From NCBI GenBank assembly GCA_016720595.1, contig JADKKI010000004.1:62001-126000 (forward strand): DNA of 64,000 bases, written 5' to 3'. Position numbers and translations under genes: made by a program. The notes beneath the pieces were generated by a model. That model was not told where the DNA came from. It ran no database searches and was given only the letters and a program-made list of their open reading frames with translations. Positions 50,624 through 59,319 of the stretch are shown piece by piece (the stretch's first letter is position 1; each line of letters starts with the position of its first letter). This DNA is from Myxococcales bacterium. Its GTDB lineage: Bacteria > Myxococcota_A > Polyangia > Haliangiales > Haliangiaceae.

Positions 50624-51469
50624 TCAAGCGCTTGCAAGGGCCGCGGACAGCTTGGCAAACACGCTTGCACGATCTTTCTCGTTGAACACCTCGTGCAGGA
50701 GGCCGACGAGGTCGTGATAGGTCGCACCCTTGACCTTGTTCGCCACCAGCCGCGAGCGGGCGGGATCGGCGATCGGATCGGCACCGCCCACGAGCCACGT
50801 GGTGGGAACGCTGATCCGGTCGGCGTGGGCGAGCACGTAGTCCTGCGCGTCGCTCGACTCCACGAACCAGCGTGACGTCGCGGTGGGGAAGTTCACCTTG
50901 TCGGCGGCGTGCTCCGCCTGCTTCTGCGGATCGCTCGTCAGCTGCTCGTCCTTGATCCCGTTGGGCTGGTTCAGCTTCGGCGCGAGCCGGCTCGCGACGC
51001 GTGCGAGGGTCTTCTTCCAGCCGGGGACCGCGAGCTTGAGCGCGAGGTACGGCGACGACACGATCGCGGCCTTGACCGCCGGTGGCCGATCGCCCGCGAG
51101 TGCGCGGAGCGTGATCAAGCTGCCGTGGGAGTGCCCGAGGAGGATCACGGGCGCGCCCGTCGGCGCGAGCGTCGCCGCCGCCGCGATCATCGCGTCGAGA
51201 TCGTCGAGATAGGTCTGGAACCGGTCGATGTACCCGCGCTCGCCGGGGCTCTTGCCGTGACCTCGTACGTCATAGGACAGCGCGGCCCAGCCGGCGGTGA
51301 CGATCACGTTCGCCACCTCGTGGTAGCGGCCGCAGTGCTCGGCATATCCGTGGGTGATCACGACCACGCCCTTGGCCGGGCTCGTGGGGCTGAACGTCTC
51401 GACGTAGAGGCCGCCGATCGTCTTCGTGGTCGTCGGGGTCATCGGGCCTGGGAGCGCGGTCATCGCCAT
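50624..51469 (-). CDS. Alpha/beta hydrolase of the monoacylglycerol lipase / lysophospholipase type
   Basis: 281 residues. Markers of the Hydrolase_4 group: VVITHGYAEHCGRY (oxyanion region), SYDVRGHGKSPGERGY, the nucleophile GHSHGSLI (Ser of G-x-S-x-G, about residue 117), a late acid in VGGADPIADP and His in LLHEVFNE. The family cleaves monoacylglycerols or lysophospholipids. No signal peptide, so probably cytoplasmic. Divergent from the TPR lipoprotein gene. It is one of several lipid-acting hydrolases in the window. A 156-bp gap before the amidotransferase shows nothing notable. Confidence 0.9.
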   Translation of the reverse strand: MAMTALPGPMTPTTTKTIGGLYVETFSPTSPAKGVVVITHGYAEHCGRYHEVANVIVTAGWAALSYDVRGHGKSPGERGYIDRFQTYLDDLDAMIAAAATLAPTGAPVILLGHSHGSLITLRALAGDRPPAVKAAIVSSPYLALKLAVPGWKKTLARVASRLAPKLNQPNGIKDEQLTSDPQKQAEHAADKVNFPTATSRWFVESSDAQDYVLAHADRISVPTTWLVGGADPIADPARSRLVANKVKGATYHDLVGLLHEVFNEKDRASVFAKLSAALASA

Positions 51470-51501
51470 GGTTCTACCCGAAGTCGGGATCTCTCACCGG
51501 G

Positions 51502-51531
51502 TTGACGGCTCTCGAACGCACGAGGTACGGT
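51502..51531 (+). promoter_or_regulatory. Possible promoter of the TPR lipoprotein gene
   Basis: TTGACG (51502-51507) and TACGGT (51526-51531), 18 bp apart. The -35 is good and the -10 weak (three of six). A start near 51538 leaves a very short leader before GAGGGG at 51541. Confidence 0.35.
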
Positions 51532-51550
51532 CCGCCGCGTGAGGGGTAAC

Positions 51551-52402
51551 ATGCGTGGATCGTTTGCGATTTTGATCGCGTCGATCGTCGCCATGGCCGG
51601 CCTCGCCGGTTGCCCGAAGACCGAGCACAACGTCGCGAAGAGCCAGACCCGGCTCGATCTCGCGAAGGACTTCCTGTCCAAGCGTCAGCTCGAGGCCGCC
51701 GAGGCCGAGTGCAACAAGGCGCTGGCGCTCAATCCGTCGAATGACGAGGCCTACAACATCCGCGGCCTGGTCTCGATGCTGCGCGCGATCGAGACCCAGA
51801 ACACCCTCGAGATCGCGGCGTGCCTGACCGGTGTCGATGCCGAGGCCACCCATCGGGACCTCGATCGGTTCTTGAAGCAAGCGGACGCGGACTTCGCGAA
51901 GGCGATCAAGATCGCTCCGGATTACAGCGAGGCGTGGTCGAACCGCGGGGTGATCGCGACCTTGCTCGAGGACTACCCCACGGCGATCACCCAGCTGACC
52001 AAGGCTCTCGAGAACCCGATTCGCCTGTTCAGCCCGGGGCTCACGCGGGCCCATCTTGGATGGGCGCTGTTCCACCAGCAGAAGTATGTCGACGCGGCGC
52101 GGGAGCTGCGCCAGGTGCGGCAGTTCGACCCCAATATGTGCGTGGCGACTTATCGGCTTGGACGGGTTTACTTCGCCCGGGAAGAGTGGGACAAAGCTGC
52201 GGAACTTTTGGAGACGGCGTCAAACGACCCGTCGTGCGGATCGCAGGAAGCCTCCCTCTACCTGATGAAGACGCAGATGCAGCAAGGCCTTGTCGACAAC
52301 GCTCGTAGCGCACGTGACGCGTGCGTCGCGCGGTCGCCGAAGAGCTGTGTCGCGTTGCAGTGCCGTGCCGACGGTGGCGCGCTCGGGGCGGGCAGTCCGT
52401 AG
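51551..52402 (+). CDS. TPR lipoprotein of the Tgl/PilF type
   Basis: 283 residues from ATG 51551, with GAGGGG 4 bp upstream. Lipobox AGLAGC (Cys near 21). Five to six TPR motifs follow (LDLAKDFLSKRQLEAAEAEC, SEAWSNRGVIATLLEDYPTA, TRAHLGWALFHQQKYVDAAREL, CVATYRLGRVYFAREEWDKA). The size and layout match Tgl of Myxococcus and PilF, which help assemble the type IV pilus secretin; the assignment is from architecture only and no other pilus genes are in the window. Two paired cysteines sit near the end. It heads a same-strand run with the HTH gene and recO. Confidence 0.82.
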   Translation: MRGSFAILIASIVAMAGLAGCPKTEHNVAKSQTRLDLAKDFLSKRQLEAAEAECNKALALNPSNDEAYNIRGLVSMLRAIETQNTLEIAACLTGVDAEATHRDLDRFLKQADADFAKAIKIAPDYSEAWSNRGVIATLLEDYPTAITQLTKALENPIRLFSPGLTRAHLGWALFHQQKYVDAARELRQVRQFDPNMCVATYRLGRVYFAREEWDKAAELLETASNDPSCGSQEASLYLMKTQMQQGLVDNARSARDACVARSPKSCVALQCRADGGALGAGSP

Positions 52403-52409
52403 GGGAGTT

Positions 52410-52997
52410 ATGGAGCGCCGAACGATCAATACGGGCACCCCGGCCCCGACCTCGCCATCGCGAACGGTCGGGCTCGTCGACGCGAAGATGAGCCTCTCGC
52501 TGTGGCTGCGCACCGGGCGCGCGAACAAGGGCCTCAGCCTCGAAGCGGTGGCGAAGATCACCAAGATCCAGCCGCGGATTCTCGAGCGTCTCGAGGCCGG
52601 CAAGCTCGACGGTCTGCCGGCCGAGGTGTTCGTCCGCGGCTTCGTGCGCAGCTTCGCTCGCTGCGTGGGTCTCGACGAGGCCGAGGCGCTCGAGCGTTAC
52701 ACCGCCGCCGCCGGTCAGCCCACCGCGCCGACCGCTGCCGCGCGTGCCCTGGTCGAGTCGATGTCGGAGCTCGCGCCCATCACCGCGACGCGATCCCCCC
52801 GGGTGCTGCGTCGTGATCCGGCAGAGTCGGCCGCCGCGAGTGACGGCGAGCCCACGTTTGCCGCGGGCAGCCTCCAGGATCTCCCGAAGGCGGAGACCGT
52901 CGTCGAGATGCTGCTCCCCGAGACCGGGACCTTGGTCGCGGAGCCGGTCGTCGAGGCTGCGGATCGTCGAGGCTGCGCCGATCGGTCGACGCCGTGA
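52410..52997 (+). CDS. RodZ-like helix-turn-helix protein, N-terminal part
   Basis: 195 residues from ATG 52410, 7 bp after the TPR lipoprotein stop, with AGGGGAG just before; ATG 52488 would begin at the domain itself. A RodZ/HTH_25-type DNA-binding domain is clear (SLWLRTGRANKGLSLEAVAK, ILERLEAGKLDGLPAEVFVRGFVRSFARC). A linker rich in Ala/Glu follows. The frame ends at TGA 52997, exactly at a GTGA overlap with the next frame. That next frame carries the transmembrane helix a RodZ-like protein should have, so this is probably one gene with an indel, though a coupled pair is possible. Confidence 0.75.
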   Translation: MERRTINTGTPAPTSPSRTVGLVDAKMSLSLWLRTGRANKGLSLEAVAKITKIQPRILERLEAGKLDGLPAEVFVRGFVRSFARCVGLDEAEALERYTAAAGQPTAPTAAARALVESMSELAPITATRSPRVLRRDPAESAAASDGEPTFAAGSLQDLPKAETVVEMLLPETGTLVAEPVVEAADRRGCADRSTP

Positions 52998-53725
52998 CGG
53001 TCGAGGCCGTGGCGGTCGAGGCTGCGCCCGTCGACCCTGCGATCATCGTCGAGACTGCGAACGCCGTGTCGGCAGCCGATACCGCGAAGCCGTCGAAGAA
53101 GAAGCGCGGCGGCAAGGGTCGCGGCAAGCGCAAGGCGATCGCCGCTGGCACCCCGTCCGAGCCGATGCCCGTCGTCGCGGCACCTGCGACCGAGATCGTT
53201 CCGGCGACCTTCGTCGCAGCGGTCGAGCTCGAGTCCGCTGCGCCCGAGTCGATCGACCTGGCCGAGGGGTCGACCGCCGTGTCGATGTCGCTCGACTTGG
53301 CAGCCGACACGACAAACGACACCACGGCCGACGTCACCAGCGAGTCCGCAGGGACCTGGTCTCCGAAGATGCCCGCGATGCCGATCGTGGTCACGCCGAG
53401 CGTGCCGTGGCGCCGTCCGTTTGCGTCGTCGACCTCGGCCACCGCGGTCGTGCCGTCGCTGGTGATCGACGATGCGGATCCGGACAGCGCCGAGCGCGAG
53501 CTCGAGGATCGGGTCGCGGCCAAGGAGCCGGCCCGCCGCTCGTTCCTCCCGCCGATCCTCCTCGATCGCGAGGATCGCTCCGCGCGCCAAGGTGGGCTGA
53601 CGCTCGCCGTGATCATCCTCTTGATCGCCGCCACGCTGACGCTCTCGTACCTGATGCGGCGGCCGAGCTCGACCGGTGATGGCGTGACGCAGGCTGAGGC
53701 CGCGCACGACATCTTTGTCGGCTAG
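52994..53725 (+). CDS. Membrane-anchored C-terminal part of the RodZ-like protein, or separate membrane protein
   Basis: 243 residues from GTG 52994. It opens with TVEAVAVEAAPVD, which repeats the VEAA pattern at the end of the preceding frame; both lie in a GTCGAGGCTGCG-rich stretch prone to slippage. A Lys/Arg-rich segment (PSKKKRGGKGRGKRK) and a long low-complexity Ala/Thr/Ser linker follow. One transmembrane helix lies near the end (LTLAVIILLIAATLTLSYLM, about 206-225), with a short tail. No independent family. Read together with the HTH part it makes a single-pass HTH membrane protein. Confidence 0.6.
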   Translation: MTVEAVAVEAAPVDPAIIVETANAVSAADTAKPSKKKRGGKGRGKRKAIAAGTPSEPMPVVAAPATEIVPATFVAAVELESAAPESIDLAEGSTAVSMSLDLAADTTNDTTADVTSESAGTWSPKMPAMPIVVTPSVPWRRPFASSTSATAVVPSLVIDDADPDSAERELEDRVAAKEPARRSFLPPILLDREDRSARQGGLTLAVIILLIAATLTLSYLMRRPSSTGDGVTQAEAAHDIFVG

Positions 53726-54521
53726 CTCCACAGTCCTCGGTGTGGTCCTGAAGACCACGCCGCTGCGCGAATCGGATCTGCTGGTCACGCTGTTCACGGA
53801 CACGCATGGCCGGGTGAGTGCCGTGGCGCGTGGCGCACGTCGCTCCCAGCGCCGGTTCGCGGGGACGCTGCAGCTCCTGGTGCTCGGTCGCTACCAGCTC
53901 GGGCGCCCCCCGCGTGGGGACATCTGGAGCCTCGAGGGCGCGGAGATCGAGCGCGAGTGGACCCAGCTCGCCACCGACGTGGTGGCGGTCGCGCACGCGA
54001 GCTACGTCGCCGAGCTGGTCGGTGCGCTGCTGCCGACGGAGATCCCCGAGCCCGAGGCGCTCGCGCTGATCATCGCGCTGTGGGACAGCCTCGCCGAGGC
54101 GGGACCGTCACCTGGGGCGCTGCGCGCGGTGGAGCTCGCCATCCTCGAGCTCGGTGGGCATCGGCCGTCGCTCGATGCCTGCGCCGCATGCGGGCGCACC
54201 GACCTCGATGGGGGAGACGTGTTCGATCCGTCGCGCGGTGGAGTGATCTGTCGGCGCTGCGCGGCGGGAAGCCGGGGGCCGGGGATCCGGCCGCTCGATC
54301 CGGCGACCCTGGCCTACCTGCGCGCGGCCGCGGCCCACGACGGTCCTGCGGCGGCCCGGGCGCTCGACACCGATCCGCGATTCACGGCTGCAGACCGCAC
54401 GGCGGGGCGCGAGGCCTTGATCTCGATGGTCACCCTGCTCGTCGGTAAACCGCTGCGGAGCCTCGAGTTCATCGCCAAGCTCGGGGCGGCGGGCCGCCGG
54501 CAGGACCCCAGCGGTTCGTAG
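53715..54521 (+). CDS. recO: DNA repair protein RecO
   Basis: 268 residues. The start TTG 53715 overlaps the upstream stop by 11 bp; GTG 53742 is an alternative. The N-terminal OB-fold start is typical (VLGVVLKTTPLRESDLLVTLFT, then GRVSAVARGARRS). A zinc-type pair, C-AAC-x...-C-RRC (CAAC near 157, CRRC near 178), is present as in many RecO proteins. It works with RecF/RecR to load RecA at single-strand gaps. It overlaps the membrane-protein gene and is likely co-transcribed. Confidence 0.93.
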   Translation: MSASSTVLGVVLKTTPLRESDLLVTLFTDTHGRVSAVARGARRSQRRFAGTLQLLVLGRYQLGRPPRGDIWSLEGAEIEREWTQLATDVVAVAHASYVAELVGALLPTEIPEPEALALIIALWDSLAEAGPSPGALRAVELAILELGGHRPSLDACAACGRTDLDGGDVFDPSRGGVICRRCAAGSRGPGIRPLDPATLAYLRAAAAHDGPAAARALDTDPRFTAADRTAGREALISMVTLLVGKPLRSLEFIAKLGAAGRRQDPSGS

Positions 54522-54535
54522 TACACTTCCGCGTC

Positions 54536-55714
54536 ATGGGGCGCCGGATCGCGTTCGTCGTACTTGCTGCTGTGTTCGCGCTGCCGAAGGCGATGGCCCA
54601 GCCGGCGGGAGGCGAGCCCGACATCGAGATGGAGCCGGATGGGAGCGCTGGGAGCGCTGGGAGCGCTGGGAGCGCCGGTAGCGCGGGCAGTGCAGGGAGT
54701 GCGGCGCCAACGCCGGCGCCCGCCGATGGCAGCGCCCCGGTCGTGAAGGATCCCAAGGTCGCGAAGAAGTGGCAGCTCGCCGCGCAGCAGCTCGTCCAGA
54801 AGGGCGACTACAGCACGCGCAAGAACAAGCCCGACGATGCGAAGGCGCAGTACGAGAACGCGCTCACCGCGTACGGCAAGGCGATCGAGGCGAGCGATGA
54901 CGTCTCGCTCCGCTACGAGCTCGGCCTCGTCGACGAGAAGCTCGGCAAGCTCGATGTGGCCGCCACCAACATGCGCGCCGTCGCCACCGCGAAGACCGGC
55001 GTGAAGCCTGACCTCGCCAAGAAGGCGAGCGCGAAGTTCGACGAGCTCACGACCAAGGTCGGTCTGGTGAGCCTGACGCTGAACACCGAGGGCGTGACGA
55101 TCAGCCTCGGTGATGTCGAGATCGGGAAGTCCCCGCTGACCGAGCCGATGATCTTCATGCCAGGCACGTACACGCTGTCGTTCGCCGCCGACGGCTATCA
55201 GCCGAAGGACTCGGAGATCAAGGTCGAGGCCGGCTCGGAGAGCGAGCGGGCGATCGAGCTCGAGCCGATCAAGATCGTCGTCAACCCGATCAAGAACGAG
55301 CCCGACGCACCCGTGGTGGTCACCGGCCCGCGGCAGCCGTCCAAGATCCCGCTCTATGTCGGAGCGGGAGCGACAATCGCACTCGGGACGGTGGGCATCA
55401 TCACCGGCGTGCTCGCGGTCTCGCAGCACAGCACCTTCGTGGCGGGCGGCTCCACCAAGGTCGAGCGCGAGGACGCCAAGGCCAACGGTACGACCCTGGC
55501 CCACGTCACCGACGTGATGTTCCTGACCGCGGTCGGCGCGGCCGGGTTCACCGCGTACTGGTACTTCTTCAAGTACAAGCCAGCCCAGCGGAAACTGTCC
55601 GAGGCTCCGGCTCCGGCCGGCCGCGATCCGAATGCGCCCGAGATCTCCAAGGTCGACGTGGTCCCGTGGGTCCAACCCTCGGGCGGCGGCTTCAGCGTGT
55701 CCGGCGCGTTCTAG
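54536..55714 (+). CDS. Exported TPR/PEGA-domain protein
   Basis: 392 residues. Signal peptide ends AMAQPAG. A short Gly-Ser-Ala repeat linker (about residues 36-56) is encoded by a 9-bp tandem repeat. TPR-like helices (VAKKWQLAAQQLVQKGDY, AYGKAIEASDDVSLRYELGL) follow, then a PEGA domain (VSLTLNTEGVTISLGDVEIGKSPLTEP; GTYTLSFAADGYQPK). Two hydrophobic helices near residues 280-300 and 325-345 suggest a membrane-bound C-terminal part. Function unknown; PEGA domains are common in myxobacterial envelope proteins. It is close behind recO and followed by another PEGA gene. Confidence 0.82.
   Translation: MGRRIAFVVLAAVFALPKAMAQPAGGEPDIEMEPDGSAGSAGSAGSAGSAGSAGSAAPTPAPADGSAPVVKDPKVAKKWQLAAQQLVQKGDYSTRKNKPDDAKAQYENALTAYGKAIEASDDVSLRYELGLVDEKLGKLDVAATNMRAVATAKTGVKPDLAKKASAKFDELTTKVGLVSLTLNTEGVTISLGDVEIGKSPLTEPMIFMPGTYTLSFAADGYQPKDSEIKVEAGSESERAIELEPIKIVVNPIKNEPDAPVVVTGPRQPSKIPLYVGAGATIALGTVGIITGVLAVSQHSTFVAGGSTKVEREDAKANGTTLAHVTDVMFLTAVGAAGFTAYWYFFKYKPAQRKLSEAPAPAGRDPNAPEISKVDVVPWVQPSGGGFSVSGAF
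54641..54703 (+). repeat. 9-bp tandem repeat encoding Gly-Ser-Ala
   Basis: GGGAGCGCT occurs three times perfectly, with a fourth near-perfect copy and three degenerate copies (54641-54703). It encodes (GSA)n inside the TPR/PEGA protein. Confidence 0.9.
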
Positions 55715-55752
55715 TCAGTCGTTTCGCTCGCTCAGGCGTAGAGGAGAATCCG

Positions 55753-56901
55753 ATGGCCAATCCACAGTACCCGATGCAACCGCCACAGATGCAGCAGCAG
55801 CAGCCGATGGGGCAGATGCCTCAGCAGGCAGCGCCGCCGCCACCGAAGCCGGCCAAGAGCGGGACGTCGAAGATGGTGCCGATCGTGGTGTCTGCCGGCC
55901 TCGCGGTCGGGACGTTCTGCGGCCTGTTGTTCGGCCTCGGCACGGGTGAGCCAGCGGATGCGTCGCCGTCGTCCGGCAACAACGTGAAGACCCCCGATCC
56001 GTCCGAGACCGCGCCGGTCACGCCGACCAAGCCGTCAACCACCGGCGCGGTGACCCCGGCCAAGCCCGCCACGCCCGCCGCGGGCTCCGCTGCGCCGGCC
56101 GCCGGCTCGGCCGCCGTTGCTGCGGGCTCCGGGACCGCCGTTGCTGCGGGCTCCGCCGCGCCTGCCGCCGGGTCGGCTGCAGGGTCGGCTGCGCCGGCTG
56201 CTGGCTCGGGTTCGACGCCGACCGTCGCCGCCGGTTCGGGCGCCACGCCCGCCACCGGTACGACGCCGCCTGCCGCAGGCAGCGGTGCGGGCAGCGCGAA
56301 GCCCACCGTCGCGGAGCCCGCCGCGAAGAAGCCGAAGCTCACGGTCGAGCTGACGCCCGAGTCGGTCGCGGCGACGGCGAAGATCACCGTCGATGGCAAG
56401 CCGATCGAAGGCAACGCGATCGAGATCGATCTCGGCAAGGACGCCAAGAAAGAAGTGAAGATCGTCGTCAAGGCCAACGGCTACAAGACGGTCGAGCAGA
56501 AGGTCGACGTCGACAGCGATGTCGCCGTGAAGATCGAGCTGATCAAGCGCACGAGCTCGCCCTCCACGGGCCCGCGCCGGGAACCGGCCCCCCCGCCGAA
56601 GAAAAAACCCGGGGGGGCCCGGCCGGGACCTGCCGCCCGCCCGGGCCGCCGCGCCCCCGGGCCGGGGCGGGCCCCCGGCCGACGCCCCCCCCGGCCGCCC
56701 CCCCGGGGGGGAGCCACAAAAAAAACGGGGGCCAAACAGGGGGGCCGGCTCAGTTCCTGGGATGCCGTGGGTCTCGACCGCGCGTTCGCCTGTGGCCAGA
56801 ACAGCCTCCGGGTGGGTTCTTGGCTCCCTTGGCTTCCTTGGGTATTTCAGGGCGAGGACGCGGTGGCCGTGATGCGCAGTGCACCCCAGCTCAGCCTTTG
56901 A
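55753..56901 (+). CDS. PEGA-domain membrane protein; C-terminus unreliable
   Basis: GAGGAG (55741) precedes ATG 55753. The first about 40 residues are Gln/Pro/Met-rich and cytoplasmic by prediction. A transmembrane helix (MVPIVVSAGLAVGTFCGLLF, about 39-58) leads to a long Ala/Gly/Ser/Pro linker (about 70-185). A PEGA-like beta domain follows (PKLTVELTPESVAATAKITV, KEVKIVVKANGYKTVEQKV; about 192-265). After about residue 271 (56566) the frame enters a stretch of homopolymer runs and a Pro/Arg/Gly-rich translation unlike anything before it. The frame then runs on to 56901 and overlaps the transporter gene. The true stop is probably lost in the damaged stretch. Confidence 0.65.
   Translation: MANPQYPMQPPQMQQQQPMGQMPQQAAPPPPKPAKSGTSKMVPIVVSAGLAVGTFCGLLFGLGTGEPADASPSSGNNVKTPDPSETAPVTPTKPSTTGAVTPAKPATPAAGSAAPAAGSAAVAAGSGTAVAAGSAAPAAGSAAGSAAPAAGSGSTPTVAAGSGATPATGTTPPAAGSGAGSAKPTVAEPAAKKPKLTVELTPESVAATAKITVDGKPIEGNAIEIDLGKDAKKEVKIVVKANGYKTVEQKVDVDSDVAVKIELIKRTSSPSTGPRREPAPPPKKKPGGARPGPAARPGRRAPGPGRAPGRRPPRPPPRGGATKKTGAKQGGRLSSWDAVGLDRAFACGQNSLRVGSWLPWLPWVFQGEDAVAVMRSAPQLSL
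56566..56750. other. Implausible homopolymer-rich stretch, probable assembly or consensus error
   Basis: Within 185 bp there are runs of C7, A6, G7, C8, C7, G7, A8, G5 and G6, while flanking sequence reads normally. No other region of the window has this texture. Coding quality collapses exactly at its left border. I treat it as suspect sequence rather than biology. Confidence 0.75.
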
Positions 56902-57742
56902 CCGCGCCGGCGGTCAGGCCGCCGACCAGGTACTTCTGCAGCACGTAGAACGCGACCATCACCGGGAGGCTGGTGACTACCGCGCCGGCGGCGAACAGGC
57001 CCCAGTCCGCGGAGAACTCGGTGACGCTCGACTGGATCAGGACCGGCAGCGTGTACCGGGTCTGGTTGGTCATGAAGGTCGACGCCATGATGAACTCGTT
57101 CCACGCGGTCATGAACGAGAACAGCGCGGTCACGGCGAGCGCGGGGCGTGACAGCGGCAGGATGATCTTGACGAAGATCATCCACGGCGAGGCACCGTCG
57201 ATCCGCGCGGCCTCCTCGAGCTCGCGCGGCAGCGAATCGAAGTAGCCCTTCAGCGTCCACACGCAGAACGGGATCGCGGTGGTCGAGTACACGAGCACGA
57301 GGCCGACGATCGAGTTGAGCAGGCCGAGCTTGTTGAGGATGACGTAGAGCGGCAGCAGCAGCAGCGTCGCCGGGAACATCTGGACGACGAGGAACATCGT
57401 CAGCCCCGTCTTGCGGCCCGGGAACTTGAACCGCGACAGGGCATACGCGGCGGTGCACGAGATCGTGACCCCGACGACGGTGGTCAGCAGCGCGACGACG
57501 ATCGAGTTGACCGCGTGGCGGAGGAACAGCAACTCGCCGTTGGCGCCGCGCGAGGTGAACAGCGCGGTGAAGTGATCGAGCGTGAACGAGTTCGGCACCG
57601 GCGAGGCCGACAGCGCGAATTGGGTGCTTGGCTCGAACGCCTTCTTGCACACCAGCATCACCGGGTAGAGGACGATGCAGCACAGGATCACGAGGCCCAG
57701 GTACGTGAGCACCCGGAGCGACGCGCGTGGCCCACGGCGCAT
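56891..57742 (-). CDS. Sugar ABC transporter permease (MalG type)
   Basis: 283 residues. Six hydrophobic helices and the permease EAA loop (EEAARIDGASPWMIFVKIILP, about 193-213) are clear. The start ATG 57742 overlaps the stop of the partner permease (TGATG), and the GGGAGA upstream is a good ribosome site. It is the MalG-like subunit of a carbohydrate importer with the permease at 57742-59319, the binding protein at 59316-60533 and the ATPase at 60649-61743. The actual sugar cannot be read from sequence. Confidence 0.92.
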   Translation of the reverse strand: MRRGPRASLRVLTYLGLVILCCIVLYPVMLVCKKAFEPSTQFALSASPVPNSFTLDHFTALFTSRGANGELLFLRHAVNSIVVALLTTVVGVTISCTAAYALSRFKFPGRKTGLTMFLVVQMFPATLLLLPLYVILNKLGLLNSIVGLVLVYSTTAIPFCVWTLKGYFDSLPRELEEAARIDGASPWMIFVKIILPLSRPALAVTALFSFMTAWNEFIMASTFMTNQTRYTLPVLIQSSVTEFSADWGLFAAGAVVTSLPVMVAFYVLQKYLVGGLTAGAVKG

Positions 57743-59319
57743 CACGTGACGTCTCCCTTGCTCCGCACGATGCGGGCGCCGAACACGGTCCACAGCAGGA
57801 GGATGAGGAAGATGATCGTCGCGTACGCGGCGGCCATCCCGTAGCGCTCGCCGCGCTCGAACGCCCAGCGATAGGCGTCGGTCACGAGGATGTTGGTGGA
57901 GCCACCGGGCTGTCCCGCGGACACCAGGTAGATCACGTTGAACATGTTGAACGTCCAGATCGAGCCGAGCGCGACCGCCGGGCCGAGGGCAGGGCGGAGG
58001 TGCGGCATCGTGATGTGCCTGAACCGCTGCCACGCGCTCGCGCCATCGACAGAGGCGGCCTCGTAGAGCTCCTTGGGGATCGATTCGAGAGCGCCGAGCG
58101 CGACCACCATCATGAACGGGAAGCCGAGCCACGTGTTCGTGATGACGTTCGCGGAGAACGAGGTCGCCCACGACGAGAACCACGACACGCCATCGAGCCC
58201 CGCCCAGTGCAGCAGCGAGTTGATCGCGCCGTACTCGCCGGTGAACATGCCCTTCCAGATCAGCGCGGTGATGTAGTTTGGCACCGCCCACGGCAGGATG
58301 AACAGCATCCGCCACACGCCCTTGCCACGCAGCCAGGTCCGCGAGAGGACGAGCGCGAGGGCGACGCCGATCGTGACGTGGAACGCCACGTTCGCCACCG
58401 TCCACAGCACGGTGACGCCGAGGATGAACCAGAAGTTGAGAGGATCATCGAGAGGCCGACCGCCGCCCGACAGGATCTCCGCGAAGTTGTGGAACCCGAC
58501 GAACGTCCACGTGCCGTGGTGGTGATCGTAGAAGCCGAGCACCAGGCCGATCACGAACGGCGCGGCGACCAGCACGATCATCGAGATCGCGGCGGGCGCG
58601 AGGAAGCCGAGGGCGGTGCGGTGCGAGCGCACCCCGGCGGCGAACCGGTCCGTGAGCTGCGCCGCCTGGGCGAACGCGAGCGCTGCGCCGACCAGGACGA
58701 TCGCGGTGGCCGCGATCCACGACTGCCACAGCACGCACGGGATCGCGAGGGCCGCGAGGCCGGCCACGGTCCCCGCGAGCGCGGCACGCCCGCCGACCAG
58801 TGCCCCGGCGGCGGCGAGCGCGGCCCCGAGACCGAGTACCCCGATCAGGACGAGGAACGGGTAGGGCGCCGGGCGCGCCGGCGGCGTCAACGCGATCGCG
58901 AGGCCGTCCGCCATCGGGCGCACGGCGAGCGCGCGGCCGGTGCCGTCGGGTAGCAGCTCGGTGACGCCTCCGTCGGGGTGCAGCCGATCGAAGCGCGTGG
59001 CCGCGTCGTAGAACAGCTTGTCGTCGTCGGTGGAGCCGGCGGCGCTCGCGGTCAGCGGGCGCCACACGCCGGCCTCGCGGAGCTTGCGGGTCTTCAGGTA
59101 GCTGCGCTTCGGCGAGGGCGTGGCGGGCCCGACGATCACCGCGTGGACGTCGGGGAGCGCCCGCCCCTCGGCGATCGCCTGTGCGGCGCGGCTCGCGAGA
59201 TCGAGCTGGCGCTCGGCGAGCTCGCGGTTACGGACCCCGACGAACGCGATGCTCGCGATCAGGATGCAGAGGACACCCGCGACGGCGAAGTCGCGGAGCT
59301 GGCGGACCACCGTGGTCAC
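57742..59319 (-). CDS. Sugar ABC transporter permease (MalF type) with N-terminal extension
   Basis: 525 residues from GTG 59319, which overlaps the binding-protein stop (GTGA). The C-terminal about 300 residues are a standard MalF-like permease with EAA loop (YEAASVDGASAWQRFRHITMP). Ahead of it are about 200 residues not found in ordinary permeases: an N-terminal helix (about 12-30), an outer segment of about 110 residues (residues 30-140) that carries no recognisable domain, and further helices to about 215. MalF of enteric bacteria also has an extra periplasmic loop, but in a different place. Upstream frame extension beyond 59319 is a shadow of the binding-protein gene. Confidence 0.88.
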   Translation of the reverse strand: MTTVVRQLRDFAVAGVLCILIASIAFVGVRNRELAERQLDLASRAAQAIAEGRALPDVHAVIVGPATPSPKRSYLKTRKLREAGVWRPLTASAAGSTDDDKLFYDAATRFDRLHPDGGVTELLPDGTGRALAVRPMADGLAIALTPPARPAPYPFLVLIGVLGLGAALAAAGALVGGRAALAGTVAGLAALAIPCVLWQSWIAATAIVLVGAALAFAQAAQLTDRFAAGVRSHRTALGFLAPAAISMIVLVAAPFVIGLVLGFYDHHHGTWTFVGFHNFAEILSGGGRPLDDPLNFWFILGVTVLWTVANVAFHVTIGVALALVLSRTWLRGKGVWRMLFILPWAVPNYITALIWKGMFTGEYGAINSLLHWAGLDGVSWFSSWATSFSANVITNTWLGFPFMMVVALGALESIPKELYEAASVDGASAWQRFRHITMPHLRPALGPAVALGSIWTFNMFNVIYLVSAGQPGGSTNILVTDAYRWAFERGERYGMAAAYATIIFLILLLWTVFGARIVRSKGDVT

